From AP-15 sp050729795 (lineage in GTDB: Bacteria; Pseudomonadota; Alphaproteobacteria; ATCC43930; CGMCC-115725): a stretch of 64,000 nt of DNA. The stretch is from assembly GCA_050729795.1 (NCBI GenBank), contig JBOHME010000005.1, forward strand, positions 1 to 64,000. The letters run 5' to 3'. Under the pieces are notes generated by a model. It searched no databases, had not been told where the DNA came from, and saw only the letters and a program-made list of their open reading frames with translations. Below, in pieces: positions 1 through 8,182 of this stretch; the first letter of the stretch is position 1, and every line of letters starts with the position of its first letter. The position numbers and the translations under genes were made by a program.

Positions 1-1445
1 GTGTGCCGGGCTCGGGCGCGAATAAATTCCTTGACGGTGCCGACATCGTTTTGCAGCACCACCACCCGCTCCGCCTTGTCGAACAGCGCCGCCAGGGCCG
101 GCGGCGGCGATGGTCGGATGCCGGTCGCACGTGCGACGGCGTCTGGAAATTTGGCCGGGTGCGCGGTGGCCAGCGCCACCATCGGCGTCCCGCCGGCATC
201 GGGCCGGCCCTGTTGTGCCGCGAGCTCGGCACGGGCGGCGGCGACCGCGATCGCGGTATGCGGATCGATCAGAATCCCCGTTCGGGCATATGTATCGGCA
301 ATCGTCTGCACCGTCCGAGTGTCATCCACTTTGTGGGCTGAAAACAAGCCGTGCGCCGCCTGCCAGGCCTGCTCGTCGGGCGGCAGCCTGCCGCGGGCGC
401 GAAAGCCCGCCATAGCCTCGGCGACAGCCGCGCCGTTGCGGCCCTTCAGCTCGAACAGCAGCCGTTCGAAATTGCTCGATACCTGGATGTCCATGCTCGG
501 GCTCAAGCTCGGCTCGACCGCGGTGATCGCCATGTCGCCGGCGGCGATGTAGCGGGCCAGAATATCGTTGCGGTTGGTGCCGATCACCAGACGCTCTACG
601 GGCAGACCGATGCGGCGGGCGACATGCCCGGCATAGACATTGCCGAAATTGCCGGTCGGCACGCTGAACGACACCGGCCGCTGTGGTCCGCCGAGTGCTG
701 CCGCAGCCGCAAAATAATAGACGGTCTGCGCGGCGATCCGCGCCCAGTTGATCGAGTTGACCGCCGCGAGGTTCAGCGCGTCGCGCAATTCCGCATCGGC
801 GAACAGCGCCTTGACCAAATCCTGGCAGTCGTCGAAGGTACCTTCGATCGCCACCGCGTGGGTGGTCGCAGCCTCGACCGTCGTCATCTGCCGCCGCTGA
901 ACCTCGGATATCCGCCCATGCGGGTAGAAGACAAAGATGTCGATCGCCTCGCGATCGCGGCAAGCGGCGAGCGCCGCCGAGCCGGTATCGCCCGAGGTGG
1001 CGCCGACGATCGTCACCCGCTCGCCGCGCCGCGACAGCACCGTATCGAACAGACGGCCAACCAGCTGCAGCGCCAGATCCTTGAAAGCCAGCGTCGGTCC
1101 GTGAAACAGCTCCAGCAACCACAGGCTCTCGTCGATCTGCACCAGCGGCGCCACCGCCCGATGCGCGAAACCGGCATAAGCCGCCTCGGTCAGCGAGCGC
1201 CATTCCGCCAGGAGAAACGCATCGCCCGCAAACCGCGCCATGATCTGCGCCGCGAGCTCAGGATAAGCAAGCCCCGGAAAGGAACGCAGCATCTCCGCGG
1301 TGAGCGGGGGCAGATGGTCCGGCACATAGAGCCCGCCATCCGCGGCGAGCCCGGCGAGCAGCACCTTCTCGAACGAATGGGTGGCCGGCTGCGGCCGCGG
1401 ATCACGGGTGCTCAGATAGCGCACGGGAGCAGCGGCGGCAGACAT
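1..1445 (-). CDS. thrC: Threonine synthase (3' end cut by window edge)
   Basis: PLP-dependent enzyme converting O-phosphohomoserine to threonine in the cytoplasm. The minus-strand frame starts at the ATG at 1445-1443 (protein begins MSAAAAPVRYLSTRDP) and is open to position 1, about 481 codons, so almost the whole protein is present (family about 460-470 aa). The PLP lysine lies in H-G-P-T-L-A-F-K-D at residue 122, followed by a glycine-rich phosphate-binding stretch (GATSGDTGSAAL). The stop codon lies beyond the left edge. The 5' side faces a tandem-repeat tract shared with a divergently transcribed small gene. Identification is firm from motif and length; only the last residues are unseen. 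Confidence 0.93.
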   Translation of the reverse strand, partial: MSAAAAPVRYLSTRDPRPQPATHSFEKVLLAGLAADGGLYVPDHLPPLTAEMLRSFPGLAYPELAAQIMARFAGDAFLLAEWRSLTEAAYAGFAHRAVAPLVQIDESLWLLELFHGPTLAFKDLALQLVGRLFDTVLSRRGERVTIVGATSGDTGSAALAACRDREAIDIFVFYPHGRISEVQRRQMTTVEAATTHAVAIEGTFDDCQDLVKALFADAELRDALNLAAVNSINWARIAAQTVYYFAAAAALGGPQRPVSFSVPTGNFGNVYAGHVARRIGLPVERLVIGTNRNDILARYIAAGDMAITAVEPSLSPSMDIQVSSNFERLLFELKGRNGAAVAEAMAGFRARGRLPPDEQAWQAAHGLFSAHKVDDTRTVQTIADTYARTGILIDPHTAIAVAAARAELAAQQGRPDAGGTPMVALATAHPAKFPDAVARATGIRPSPPPALAALFDKAERVVVLQNDVGTVKEFIRARARH

Positions 1446-1500
1446 CGAGCGAACCTATCGCCCCGCGGATGACCTCGCAACCGGGTGCGTCGTCCGCGGG

Positions 1501-1620
1501 CAACGTCGAACCCACCCGGCAACATCGAACCAACCCGGCAACGTCGAACCCACCCGGCAACGTCGAACCCACTCGCGGCAACGTCGAACCCACTCGCGGC
1601 AACGTCGAACCCACTCGCGG
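1501..1620. repeat. Tandem repeat, six units of 19 or 21 bp
   Basis: Three 19-bp units (1501-1519, 1520-1538, 1539-1557; CAACGTCGAACCCACCCGG type) are followed by three 21-bp units (1558-1578, 1579-1599, 1600-1620; CAACGTCGAACCCACTCGCGG). The tract sits in the divergent intergenic region between thrC and the small membrane-protein gene at 1737. Several frames stay open through it only because the unit lacks stop codons. There are no unique spacers, so it is not CRISPR. Confidence 0.9.
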
Positions 1621-1736
1621 CATCGCAGGTGCTTTGACTTCGGGGTTGCATAGGCGGGGCGGAACTGTTCCGTTGCGCATAGGGCAGGCGGTGCCCGCCG
1701 TCCTGCTCGGATGTGTCGGCTGGCTCGGGGGACCTC

Positions 1737-1973
1737 ATGCGGGCTCTGGTCGGGCTCTATCTCGTCATCGGGATCGTGCTGCTCGCGATCGGCTTTTTGC
1801 TGCCCCGCCCCTGCCCCAACCCCAATAAGGATATCGTCAGCAACATCGTTTTTGTGCTCACCTGGCCGGTCGGCCTCTACGCCGAAGTCTATCGGGGGTC
1901 GTTGTCGGTCGAGGACTGGCTGCACGCGCAGGCCTGTCTCGGCGGCGGCGGGTTGGGCACCCGGAAAATCTAA
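1737..1973 (+). CDS. Small membrane protein, unknown function
   Basis: A 78-residue protein with one strongly hydrophobic segment near the N-terminus (about residues 3-21, VGLYLVIGIVLLAIGFLL) and a second weaker one around 32-45, ending in a Gly-rich tail. ATG 1737 is chosen over the GTG at 1713 because a GGGGGA ribosome-binding stretch ends just before it. It is divergent from thrC across a repeat tract and convergent with hemC. I do not recognise the family. Inner-membrane location is inferred from hydrophobicity only. Confidence 0.6.
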   Translation: MRALVGLYLVIGIVLLAIGFLLPRPCPNPNKDIVSNIVFVLTWPVGLYAEVYRGSLSVEDWLHAQACLGGGGLGTRKI

Positions 1974-2025
1974 TCGTCCGATCAACCTGCCTGGTTTCCG
2001 GGCATTTGGTGGATCGGATCACCGG

Positions 2026-2994
2026 TCAATCAGTTGGCGGTGCACCGCGCCACTGGGCCGGCTCGAGTCCGAATTGCGGCCCGGCGCGATCACGCAGTTC
2101 GCCGCCGAGCGCGCTCCCGAGTGCGGCCGCCTCGGCCATCGGTCCCGTGCGCCGGGCCTCAATCGCAGCACCGCCGTCCGGCGTCAGCAGCAGACCATCG
2201 ATCGTCAGCCGTTCGCCGTCGAGCCGCGCGTACCCCGCGATTGGCGTATGGCAGGAGCCGTCGAGCACCGCCAGCATCGCCCGCTCGGCATCGGTGCATA
2301 GGGCGCTGCGCCAATCGTGGAGTGGGCCGAGCAGCGCCCGCAGCGCCGCGTCGCCGGCGCGGCATTCGACCGCGAGGGCACCCTGCCCGACCGCCGGCAG
2401 CATGATCGTGGGCGGCAGGATCTCGCTCGCGCGAGCGGCAAGACCGATGCGCTGCAACCCGCTCAGCGCCAACAGCGTCGCATCGACCTCGCCGGCGTCG
2501 AGCTTGGCGATGCGCGTATTGGCGTTGCCGCGCAGCGGCACGACGCGAAGATCGGGCCGCCGCCGCAACAATTGAGCCTGCCGGCGCAAGGAAGCGGTGC
2601 CGACGACGGCACCGGTCGGCAGTGCGGCAAGGCTCGCGGCGCCCCGCGACAGAAACGCGTCTCGCGGGTCGTCGCGCGGCAGAACGCAGGCGATTTCGAC
2701 CCCGTCCGGCAGCCGAGTTTCGAGGTCTTTGAGCGAATGTACGGCGAGGTCGATGCGGGCTCCGACCAGCGCCTCGTCGATCTCTTTGGCAAACAGCCCT
2801 TTGCCGCCGATCTCGGCGAGCAGCCGGTCCTGCACCCGGTCGCCGGTGGTGCGGATCGTGACGATCTCGATGGCACCGGGGATCGCCAGCTCCGGATGCG
2901 CCGCCACGAGCCGGTAGCGCACCAGCCCAGTCTGGCGCAGCGCCATCGGGCTGCCGCGGGTGCCGATGCGCAACGGACGGTGAACCTCAGGCAT
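2026..2994 (-). CDS. hemC: Hydroxymethylbilane synthase (porphobilinogen deaminase)
   Basis: Polymerises four porphobilinogen molecules to hydroxymethylbilane in haem and corrinoid synthesis; cytoplasmic. The 322-aa protein starts with the family signature R-I-G-T-R-G-S-P-M-A-L near residue 9, has the catalytic aspartate in V-H-S-L-K-D (D90), the substrate-binding arginines in T-A-S-L-R-R-Q (about 133-139), and the cysteine carrying the dipyrromethane cofactor in L-D-G-S-C-H-T-P (C248). Length is normal. The gene stands alone and diverges from the membrane-protein gene at 3205. Confidence 0.97.
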   Translation of the reverse strand: MPEVHRPLRIGTRGSPMALRQTGLVRYRLVAAHPELAIPGAIEIVTIRTTGDRVQDRLLAEIGGKGLFAKEIDEALVGARIDLAVHSLKDLETRLPDGVEIACVLPRDDPRDAFLSRGAASLAALPTGAVVGTASLRRQAQLLRRRPDLRVVPLRGNANTRIAKLDAGEVDATLLALSGLQRIGLAARASEILPPTIMLPAVGQGALAVECRAGDAALRALLGPLHDWRSALCTDAERAMLAVLDGSCHTPIAGYARLDGERLTIDGLLLTPDGGAAIEARRTGPMAEAAALGSALGGELRDRAGPQFGLEPAQWRGAPPTD

Positions 2995-3204
2995 GTCTCT
3001 GTTCTACGCTGCGAGAGGGCGTGTTCCAAACGGCCCGGCGCTTTGGCCCTTCTGGGATCGACGCAAATCCATGGCGATCACCGGGGGCGCCAAGCTTCTC
3101 ACGGAGTGTGAGGCGGATCACAGCGCAATTGCCCGGGTCGTGCTGGCATGCGCCGACCCGGAGGCGGTCCAAATGGTCGCCTTCTCCGACCGTGCGGAGG
3201 ACCT

Positions 3205-4260
3205 ATGCGCGTCACGTCCTCGCTTTCCCCGCCCACCATCCTGCGCCAGCTCCGCCAGGGGGAGGAATCCTCCACTTTCGAACGACTAGGTCGTTCACGT
3301 CATGTGGCGGATCTCCGGCTGATCTTTTCGGTCACGCTGATCATCATGATCACCGCGTCGATCCTTGCCTTATTGTTCTGCTTCGAGCACGAGGTGATGA
3401 GCAATTGGAAGACGATCAAATCCAGTCACAGCGGCTGGATCTGGCCTCAGCTCGCCTTTTCGGCGATCGGCGACAGCGGCGCGTTCATCGGGGCGGTTGG
3501 CGCGGTGGGTTGCGGAGTGCTGACTTGGACCTACCAGACCGGCAGCGCGCGTCTCGGAGTGGTCGATTTGTTCGCGTGCGAAATCGCAACCTTGTGCCGG
3601 GTCGCCGCAGTCATCGACATGGTGCCGCGCTACACCTCGCTGTTCCGCGACGGCCCGCGGGCGGTGTCGCGCCACGAGATCGACGGCGAGATGCCGGCTG
3701 ACAGCAGCCATTTCAACTCGGAAGAGAGCTATTTCCCGGTATTCGAATCGTCGGTGCGGGATCTGCAGCAGCTTGAAGCCGATGTCGTCGATAATGTCAC
3801 TGCCTTCTACACCTACATGAAGGTGCTGCGGGACGGGCTCAGGAAGCTGGCCACGATCCCTCCGCCAGATGGAAAATCGACCGATGATCCTTGGCACCGC
3901 GCCGTTTGCGGGGTGGTTTACATGCAGTTTCTCGGATTGGAGAGCGCTCGCAAGGCGATCGCCGACCTGGTCGAGTTCGAGCCGACCAAGGCAGAAAATA
4001 CTTTGACTATCCTGTTGAGCGAGTTGGCGGCATATCGCTTTTTGCGCGAACAATTCCATGGCGAGCTGAAGCAGCGCCTGCTGGCGGCCCGGGAGGAGAG
4101 TTACCGCCGCGAGCTTCCGTCTCTGTACCGGACCGTCGCAAGCGGGACCGGCCCGCAATGGATCAGAGCAAAGCATATTGCTGTCGAGGTTATGGATTGC
4201 TGTTCCGAGCTGTTTGCGGCGGATGCGCAGCCGGCAGTGCGGGAGCCGGAATTGGCGTGA
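3205..4260 (+). CDS. Hypothetical membrane protein with long cytoplasmic C-terminal part
   Basis: A 351-aa protein of no family I recognise. ATG 3205 is preferred to an upstream in-frame GTG at 3148 because GGAGG sits 4 nt before it. There are two membrane segments: about residues 41-60 (LIFSVTLIIMITASILALLF) and about 82-112 (WPQLAFSAIGDSGAFIG through the Ala/Gly-rich stretch). The remaining 235 residues are soluble and mostly helical, with acidic stretches. The layout resembles small sensor-like or scaffold proteins, but no catalytic motif is visible. It is divergent from hemC and convergent with the permease at 4318. Confidence 0.75.
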   Translation: MRVTSSLSPPTILRQLRQGEESSTFERLGRSRHVADLRLIFSVTLIIMITASILALLFCFEHEVMSNWKTIKSSHSGWIWPQLAFSAIGDSGAFIGAVGAVGCGVLTWTYQTGSARLGVVDLFACEIATLCRVAAVIDMVPRYTSLFRDGPRAVSRHEIDGEMPADSSHFNSEESYFPVFESSVRDLQQLEADVVDNVTAFYTYMKVLRDGLRKLATIPPPDGKSTDDPWHRAVCGVVYMQFLGLESARKAIADLVEFEPTKAENTLTILLSELAAYRFLREQFHGELKQRLLAAREESYRRELPSLYRTVASGTGPQWIRAKHIAVEVMDCCSELFAADAQPAVREPELA

Positions 4261-4317
4261 CGCCATGTGTCGCGCAGCCAAGTCCACTTACCGCCGCTTA
4301 TCGCTGCGCAAATCCGC

Positions 4318-5571
4318 CTAGCTTCCCGGCAGCAGCGGCAGGGTATGCAGCAGCGCCAGCCAGAATACGGCAAAGCCGAGCGAAACGACGGTAATCGGCA
4401 CCCCGGCGCGCGCGTGCTCGGCGAAGGTCAGCCGCACGCCCATGCGTTCGGCCCGCTCCGTGATCAGCACGTTGGTCAGGCTGCCGGTCAACATGAGGTT
4501 GCCGGCGAGGCTCAACAACAGCGCCAGCGCATAGAGCGTGCCCGGTGATGCGGTCGGCCATAATTGCAGCAGCAGCATCGAGGCACCGACCCCGCCGATC
4601 GCATTGCTGGCGACGACGCTGAATGGGGTCAAGAGCGCCAGATTGTCGGGCAGCAGGCGATGCCCGGTCAGGAACCCGAGCAGCGGCCCGGCGATCCCGG
4701 CCTGGTTCAGCGCACCGGTGATCGCAAACAGACACGACACCAGCAAGAGCAGCGGCCAATCGACGGCGGCGATCATCCTCCGGCTGGTGATCTTGCGGTT
4801 GGCGAGGAGCAATGCCGCGATGATCAGCGCACCGATCTCGCGCGGCAACGGCGTCGCGAACAGCACCAGCAACGCCACCACGGCCACAAACCCCTTCAAT
4901 GTCTGATTGCGATCGAACGGGCGGGTCGGCAGCGGCGGCGGCACAATCTCGACGGACGGGCCCGGCACGATCTGCCGGTGCCATTGCAGCCAGACGACGG
5001 CGAACACGACGCCGAGGGCAAACAGTGCCGGGACCGCGCAGATCGCAAAAAAGGCATAGAAATCGAGCCGGCCGAGCGAGCCGATCAGGATGTTCTGCGG
5101 ATTGCCGATCAGCGTCGCCGCCGAGCCGGCATTGGTCGCCGCCGCGAGCGCTATGACGAGCGGGCGCGGATCGAGGCCGCGTGAGCGGGCGCCGGCAATC
5201 AAGAGGGGTGCGATCGCGATGATCACGATATCGCTCGCCAGCACTGCCGACAGCACCCCCGCGACGGTGACGGTTAATCCCAGCAAGGCCGCGATCCCGC
5301 GCGGCGTGTCGGTGATCGTTCGCGCGCACAGATCGACAAAGCCCGACTGCGCGAACTGCGCCGAAATGATCATCATCGCGAACAAAAACGCGATCGTCGG
5401 CATGTCGATGGCGCTACCGAAATCGTCGAGCGTCATCTGCCCGCTGGCCAGGAGGGCGATCGCCGCGAGCAACGCGATCCCGGTGCGATCGACCTGGAGC
5501 CAGGCGATTCGCCCAGCCGCCATGCCAGCATAAGTCAGCAACAGGACGAGGAGGACGATCGCGGCGTGCAT
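4318..5571 (-). CDS. IT-superfamily (ArsB/NhaD/SLC13-like) anion or cation permease
   Basis: A 417-aa polytopic inner-membrane transporter of roughly ten to twelve segments. Two copies of the superfamily's conserved re-entrant motif are visible: A-A-A-T-N-A-G-S-A-A-T-L-I-G-N-P-Q-N at about residue 145 and L-A-G-N-L-M-L-T-G-S-L-T-N-V at about 360. This inverted duplication is characteristic of the ion transporter superfamily that includes ArsB, NhaD and SLC13 carriers. The substrate cannot be read from sequence. It is about 20 kb from the arsR-arsM unit, so arsenite export is only one option. It is divergent from uvrD. Confidence 0.82.
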   Translation of the reverse strand: MHAAIVLLVLLLTYAGMAAGRIAWLQVDRTGIALLAAIALLASGQMTLDDFGSAIDMPTIAFLFAMMIISAQFAQSGFVDLCARTITDTPRGIAALLGLTVTVAGVLSAVLASDIVIIAIAPLLIAGARSRGLDPRPLVIALAAATNAGSAATLIGNPQNILIGSLGRLDFYAFFAICAVPALFALGVVFAVVWLQWHRQIVPGPSVEIVPPPLPTRPFDRNQTLKGFVAVVALLVLFATPLPREIGALIIAALLLANRKITSRRMIAAVDWPLLLLVSCLFAITGALNQAGIAGPLLGFLTGHRLLPDNLALLTPFSVVASNAIGGVGASMLLLQLWPTASPGTLYALALLLSLAGNLMLTGSLTNVLITERAERMGVRLTFAEHARAGVPITVVSLGFAVFWLALLHTLPLLPGS

Positions 5572-5758
5572 CGGGAGACCGGCGACGGACCCCGCATCAT
5601 AGCGGCAACCCTGGCGGCGAGCGCCAGCGCGCGGCTCGCCCGGACCGCTTTTGGTGGCTGCGTGGCTCTATGCCGCAGAAGGGTGCGCCGAGGCCCATCG
5701 AGGTCGGCCTGCCGAGGCGCCAAAGCGCCGCGAGCTGCATCGGCCGGCGGCACTGCTA

Positions 5759-5764
5759 TATAAT
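5759..5764 (+). promoter_or_regulatory. Candidate -10 box for a leaderless uvrD transcript
   Basis: A perfect TATAAT at 5759-5764 ends 6 nt before the ATG at 5771 in otherwise GC-rich DNA. A normal -10 to start distance would put transcription initiation on or within one base of the ATG. No ribosome-binding sequence precedes the ATG, and no good -35 is seen at the expected distance. Confidence 0.45.
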
Positions 5765-5770
5765 CGTCTC

Positions 5771-8038
5771 ATGTCCGATCTCGGTTTCCCGCCCGAGGCG
5801 CCGGCTGCGGCGGCTCCCTATCTTGCGGCGCTCAACGAGGCGCAGCGGCGCGCGGTCGAGGCGATCGACGGCCCGGTGCTGGTGCTGGCCGGCGCCGGCA
5901 CCGGCAAGACCCGGGTACTGACCGCGCGGCTCGCGCATATCCTCGCCACCAGGCGGGCGTTTCCGGCGGAATTGCTGGCCGTGACCTTTACCAACAAGGC
6001 GGCGCGCGAGATGCGCGAGCGGCTCGAAGCGATGATCGGGCGTGCGGCCGATGGGGTATGGCTCGGCACGTTTCACGCGATCGCCGCGCGCATCCTGCGC
6101 CGCCACGCCGAGGCGGTCGGCCTCAAATCAAGCTTTACGATCCTCGATACCGACGACCAGCTCCGCCTGCTGAAGCAGATCCTCGCGGCCGCGGACATCG
6201 ACGAGCGGCGCTCGCCGGCGCGCGTGCTGCTCTCGGTCATCCAGCGCTGGAAGGATCGTGGCCTCGGTCCCGACAAGGTTTCGCCGGCGGATGTGGACGG
6301 CTTTGCCGACGGACGCGCGATCGAGCTCTATGCGCGCTATCAGGAGCGGCTGGCGACCGTCAACGCCGTCGATTTCGGCGATCTTCTGCTGCACAATCTG
6401 ACAATCTTTTTGCAAAACCCGGAAGTCCTCGCCGAGTATCACCGTCGTTTTCGCTATCTCCTGGTCGACGAGTACCAGGACACCAATGTCGCGCAATATC
6501 TGTGGCTGCGCCTCCTGGCCCAGGCGCGGCGCAATTTGTGCTGTGTCGGCGACGACGACCAGTCGATCTACAGCTGGCGGGGTGCGGAGATCGGCAACAT
6601 CCTGCGTTTTGAGAGCGATTTTTCGGGTGCCGCGGTGATCCGGCTCGAGGAAAACTACCGCTCGACCTCGCGCATCCTCGGCGCTGCGGCCGGCATGATC
6701 GCGCATAACAAGGGCCGGCTCGGCAAGACCCTGTGGACCCAGGCCGGCGATGGCGACAAGATCGTGGTGCGCGCGTTGTGGGATGGCAACGAAGAGGCGC
6801 GCTGGGTTGGTGACGAGATCGAGGCATTGCAGCGCAAGAGCCACGCGCTCGGCGAGATCGCGATCCTGGTGCGCGCCGGTTTTCAGACCCGCGAGTTCGA
6901 GGAACGATTTATCGCGCTGGCGTTGCCGTATCGGGTGATCGGCGGTCCGCGTTTCTACGAGCGCCAGGAGATCCGCGACGCGCTCGCCTATCTGCGACTC
7001 GTCAACCAGCCGGCCGACGATCTCGCCTTTGAGCGTATTCTGAACACACCGCGCCGTGGCATCGGCAGCGCCACCCTGCAGCAGCTGCACAGCCTCGCCC
7101 GCGCCGAGCGGCTGCCCCTCGTCGAGGCGGCGCGGCGGCTGATCACCGGTGACCGGCTGCGGCCGGCTGCGCGCAACGCATTATCGGGGTTTGTCCGGGC
7201 GCTCGACCGCTGGCGCGCCGAGGCCGATCGCGTCTCGCATACCGATCTCGTCCAGCTCGTGCTCGACGAGTCTTGCTACACCCAGATGTGGCAGGCCGAC
7301 CATTCGCCCGACGCCGCCGGCCGGCTCGAAAATCTGAAGGAGCTGGTCGTGGCGATGGCCGAGTTCGAAAACCTCGGCGGGTTTCTCGAACATGTCAGCC
7401 TGGTGATGGATAATGCCGCCGATGCCGGTGGCGACATGGTCAATCTGATGACCCTGCACAGCGCCAAGGGGCTCGAATTCGACACCGTGTTTCTGCCGGG
7501 CTGGGAGGATGGGCTGTTCCCGAACCAGCGGGCGATGGAGGAGAACGGGCTTGCCGCCGTCGAAGAGGAGCGCCGCCTCGCCTATGTCGGGCTGACCCGC
7601 GCGCGCCATCGCGGCTATGTCTCGTTCGCCGCCAATCGCCGCATCCATGGCCAATGGCAAAGTGCGATGCGCTCGCGCTTTGTCGACGAACTCCCGGCCG
7701 AGCACATCGAGATCGTCGCCGAGCCGGGACTGCAGCCCGGTGCGGCGCGCGCTGCGGCCGATGCCGTCGGCGGCTGGGGCAGCGTGATCGATCTTCCTGC
7801 CACCAGGGAACCCGGCCGATGGGCCGAGCGCCGCCGGCCGGTGCTGATCGAAGCCGGCCCGGTGCCGCGCCGCCGTGAGGAGGTCCGCCGGGTTGGCGGC
7901 TTTTCGATCGGCGACCGGGTGTTCCACCAGAAATTCGGCTATGGCACGATTTTGACCGTCGAAGACAACAAGCTGGCGATCCGCTTTGAGCACGCCGGCG
8001 ACAAAAAAATCATGGACGCCTATGTCGAGCACGCCTGA
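5771..8038 (+). CDS. uvrD: ATP-dependent 3'-5' DNA helicase, UvrD/PcrA type
   Basis: SF1A helicase acting in nucleotide excision and mismatch repair and in removal of obstacles from replication forks. The 755-aa protein shows motif I A-G-A-G-T-G-K-T (residues 40-47), motif Ia F-T-N-K-A-A-R-E-M, motif II D-E-Y-Q-D, motif III G-D-D-D-Q-S-I-Y-S-W-R-G-A, motif IV E-E-N-Y-R-S-T, motif V T-L-H-S-A-K-G-L-E-F and motif VI Y-V-G-L-T-R-A. The C-terminal segment ends in the tudor-like F-H-Q-K-F-G-Y-G-T-I-L, typical of PcrA/UvrD. ATG 5771 is chosen because homology starts just after it; 40 codons further upstream are also open but lack family character. Confidence 0.96.
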   Translation: MSDLGFPPEAPAAAAPYLAALNEAQRRAVEAIDGPVLVLAGAGTGKTRVLTARLAHILATRRAFPAELLAVTFTNKAAREMRERLEAMIGRAADGVWLGTFHAIAARILRRHAEAVGLKSSFTILDTDDQLRLLKQILAAADIDERRSPARVLLSVIQRWKDRGLGPDKVSPADVDGFADGRAIELYARYQERLATVNAVDFGDLLLHNLTIFLQNPEVLAEYHRRFRYLLVDEYQDTNVAQYLWLRLLAQARRNLCCVGDDDQSIYSWRGAEIGNILRFESDFSGAAVIRLEENYRSTSRILGAAAGMIAHNKGRLGKTLWTQAGDGDKIVVRALWDGNEEARWVGDEIEALQRKSHALGEIAILVRAGFQTREFEERFIALALPYRVIGGPRFYERQEIRDALAYLRLVNQPADDLAFERILNTPRRGIGSATLQQLHSLARAERLPLVEAARRLITGDRLRPAARNALSGFVRALDRWRAEADRVSHTDLVQLVLDESCYTQMWQADHSPDAAGRLENLKELVVAMAEFENLGGFLEHVSLVMDNAADAGGDMVNLMTLHSAKGLEFDTVFLPGWEDGLFPNQRAMEENGLAAVEEERRLAYVGLTRARHRGYVSFAANRRIHGQWQSAMRSRFVDELPAEHIEIVAEPGLQPGAARAAADAVGGWGSVIDLPATREPGRWAERRRPVLIEAGPVPRRREEVRRVGGFSIGDRVFHQKFGYGTILTVEDNKLAIRFEHAGDKKIMDAYVEHA

Positions 8039-8182
8039 TCCCCATCCTGCCGTAACGACGACCGACAACGGCGATCCGCCGCGCGGTAAGTGCCCGATAC
8101 GGCTATCCCTTGGCGTCGGAGCCACGCATCGCACGGTCGTTTGGCGGTAAGATCGCGTCGGTCATCGGCAGCGGAGAGCATT

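Noticed and set aside
1501..1620. CRISPR array
   Set aside because: Repeats are directly adjacent with no unique spacers, and unit length is only 19-21 bp.
4318..5571. ArsB arsenite exporter tied to arsR-arsM
   Set aside because: The ion transporter superfamily is broad, the gene is 20 kb from arsRM and no arsenic-specific feature is visible.
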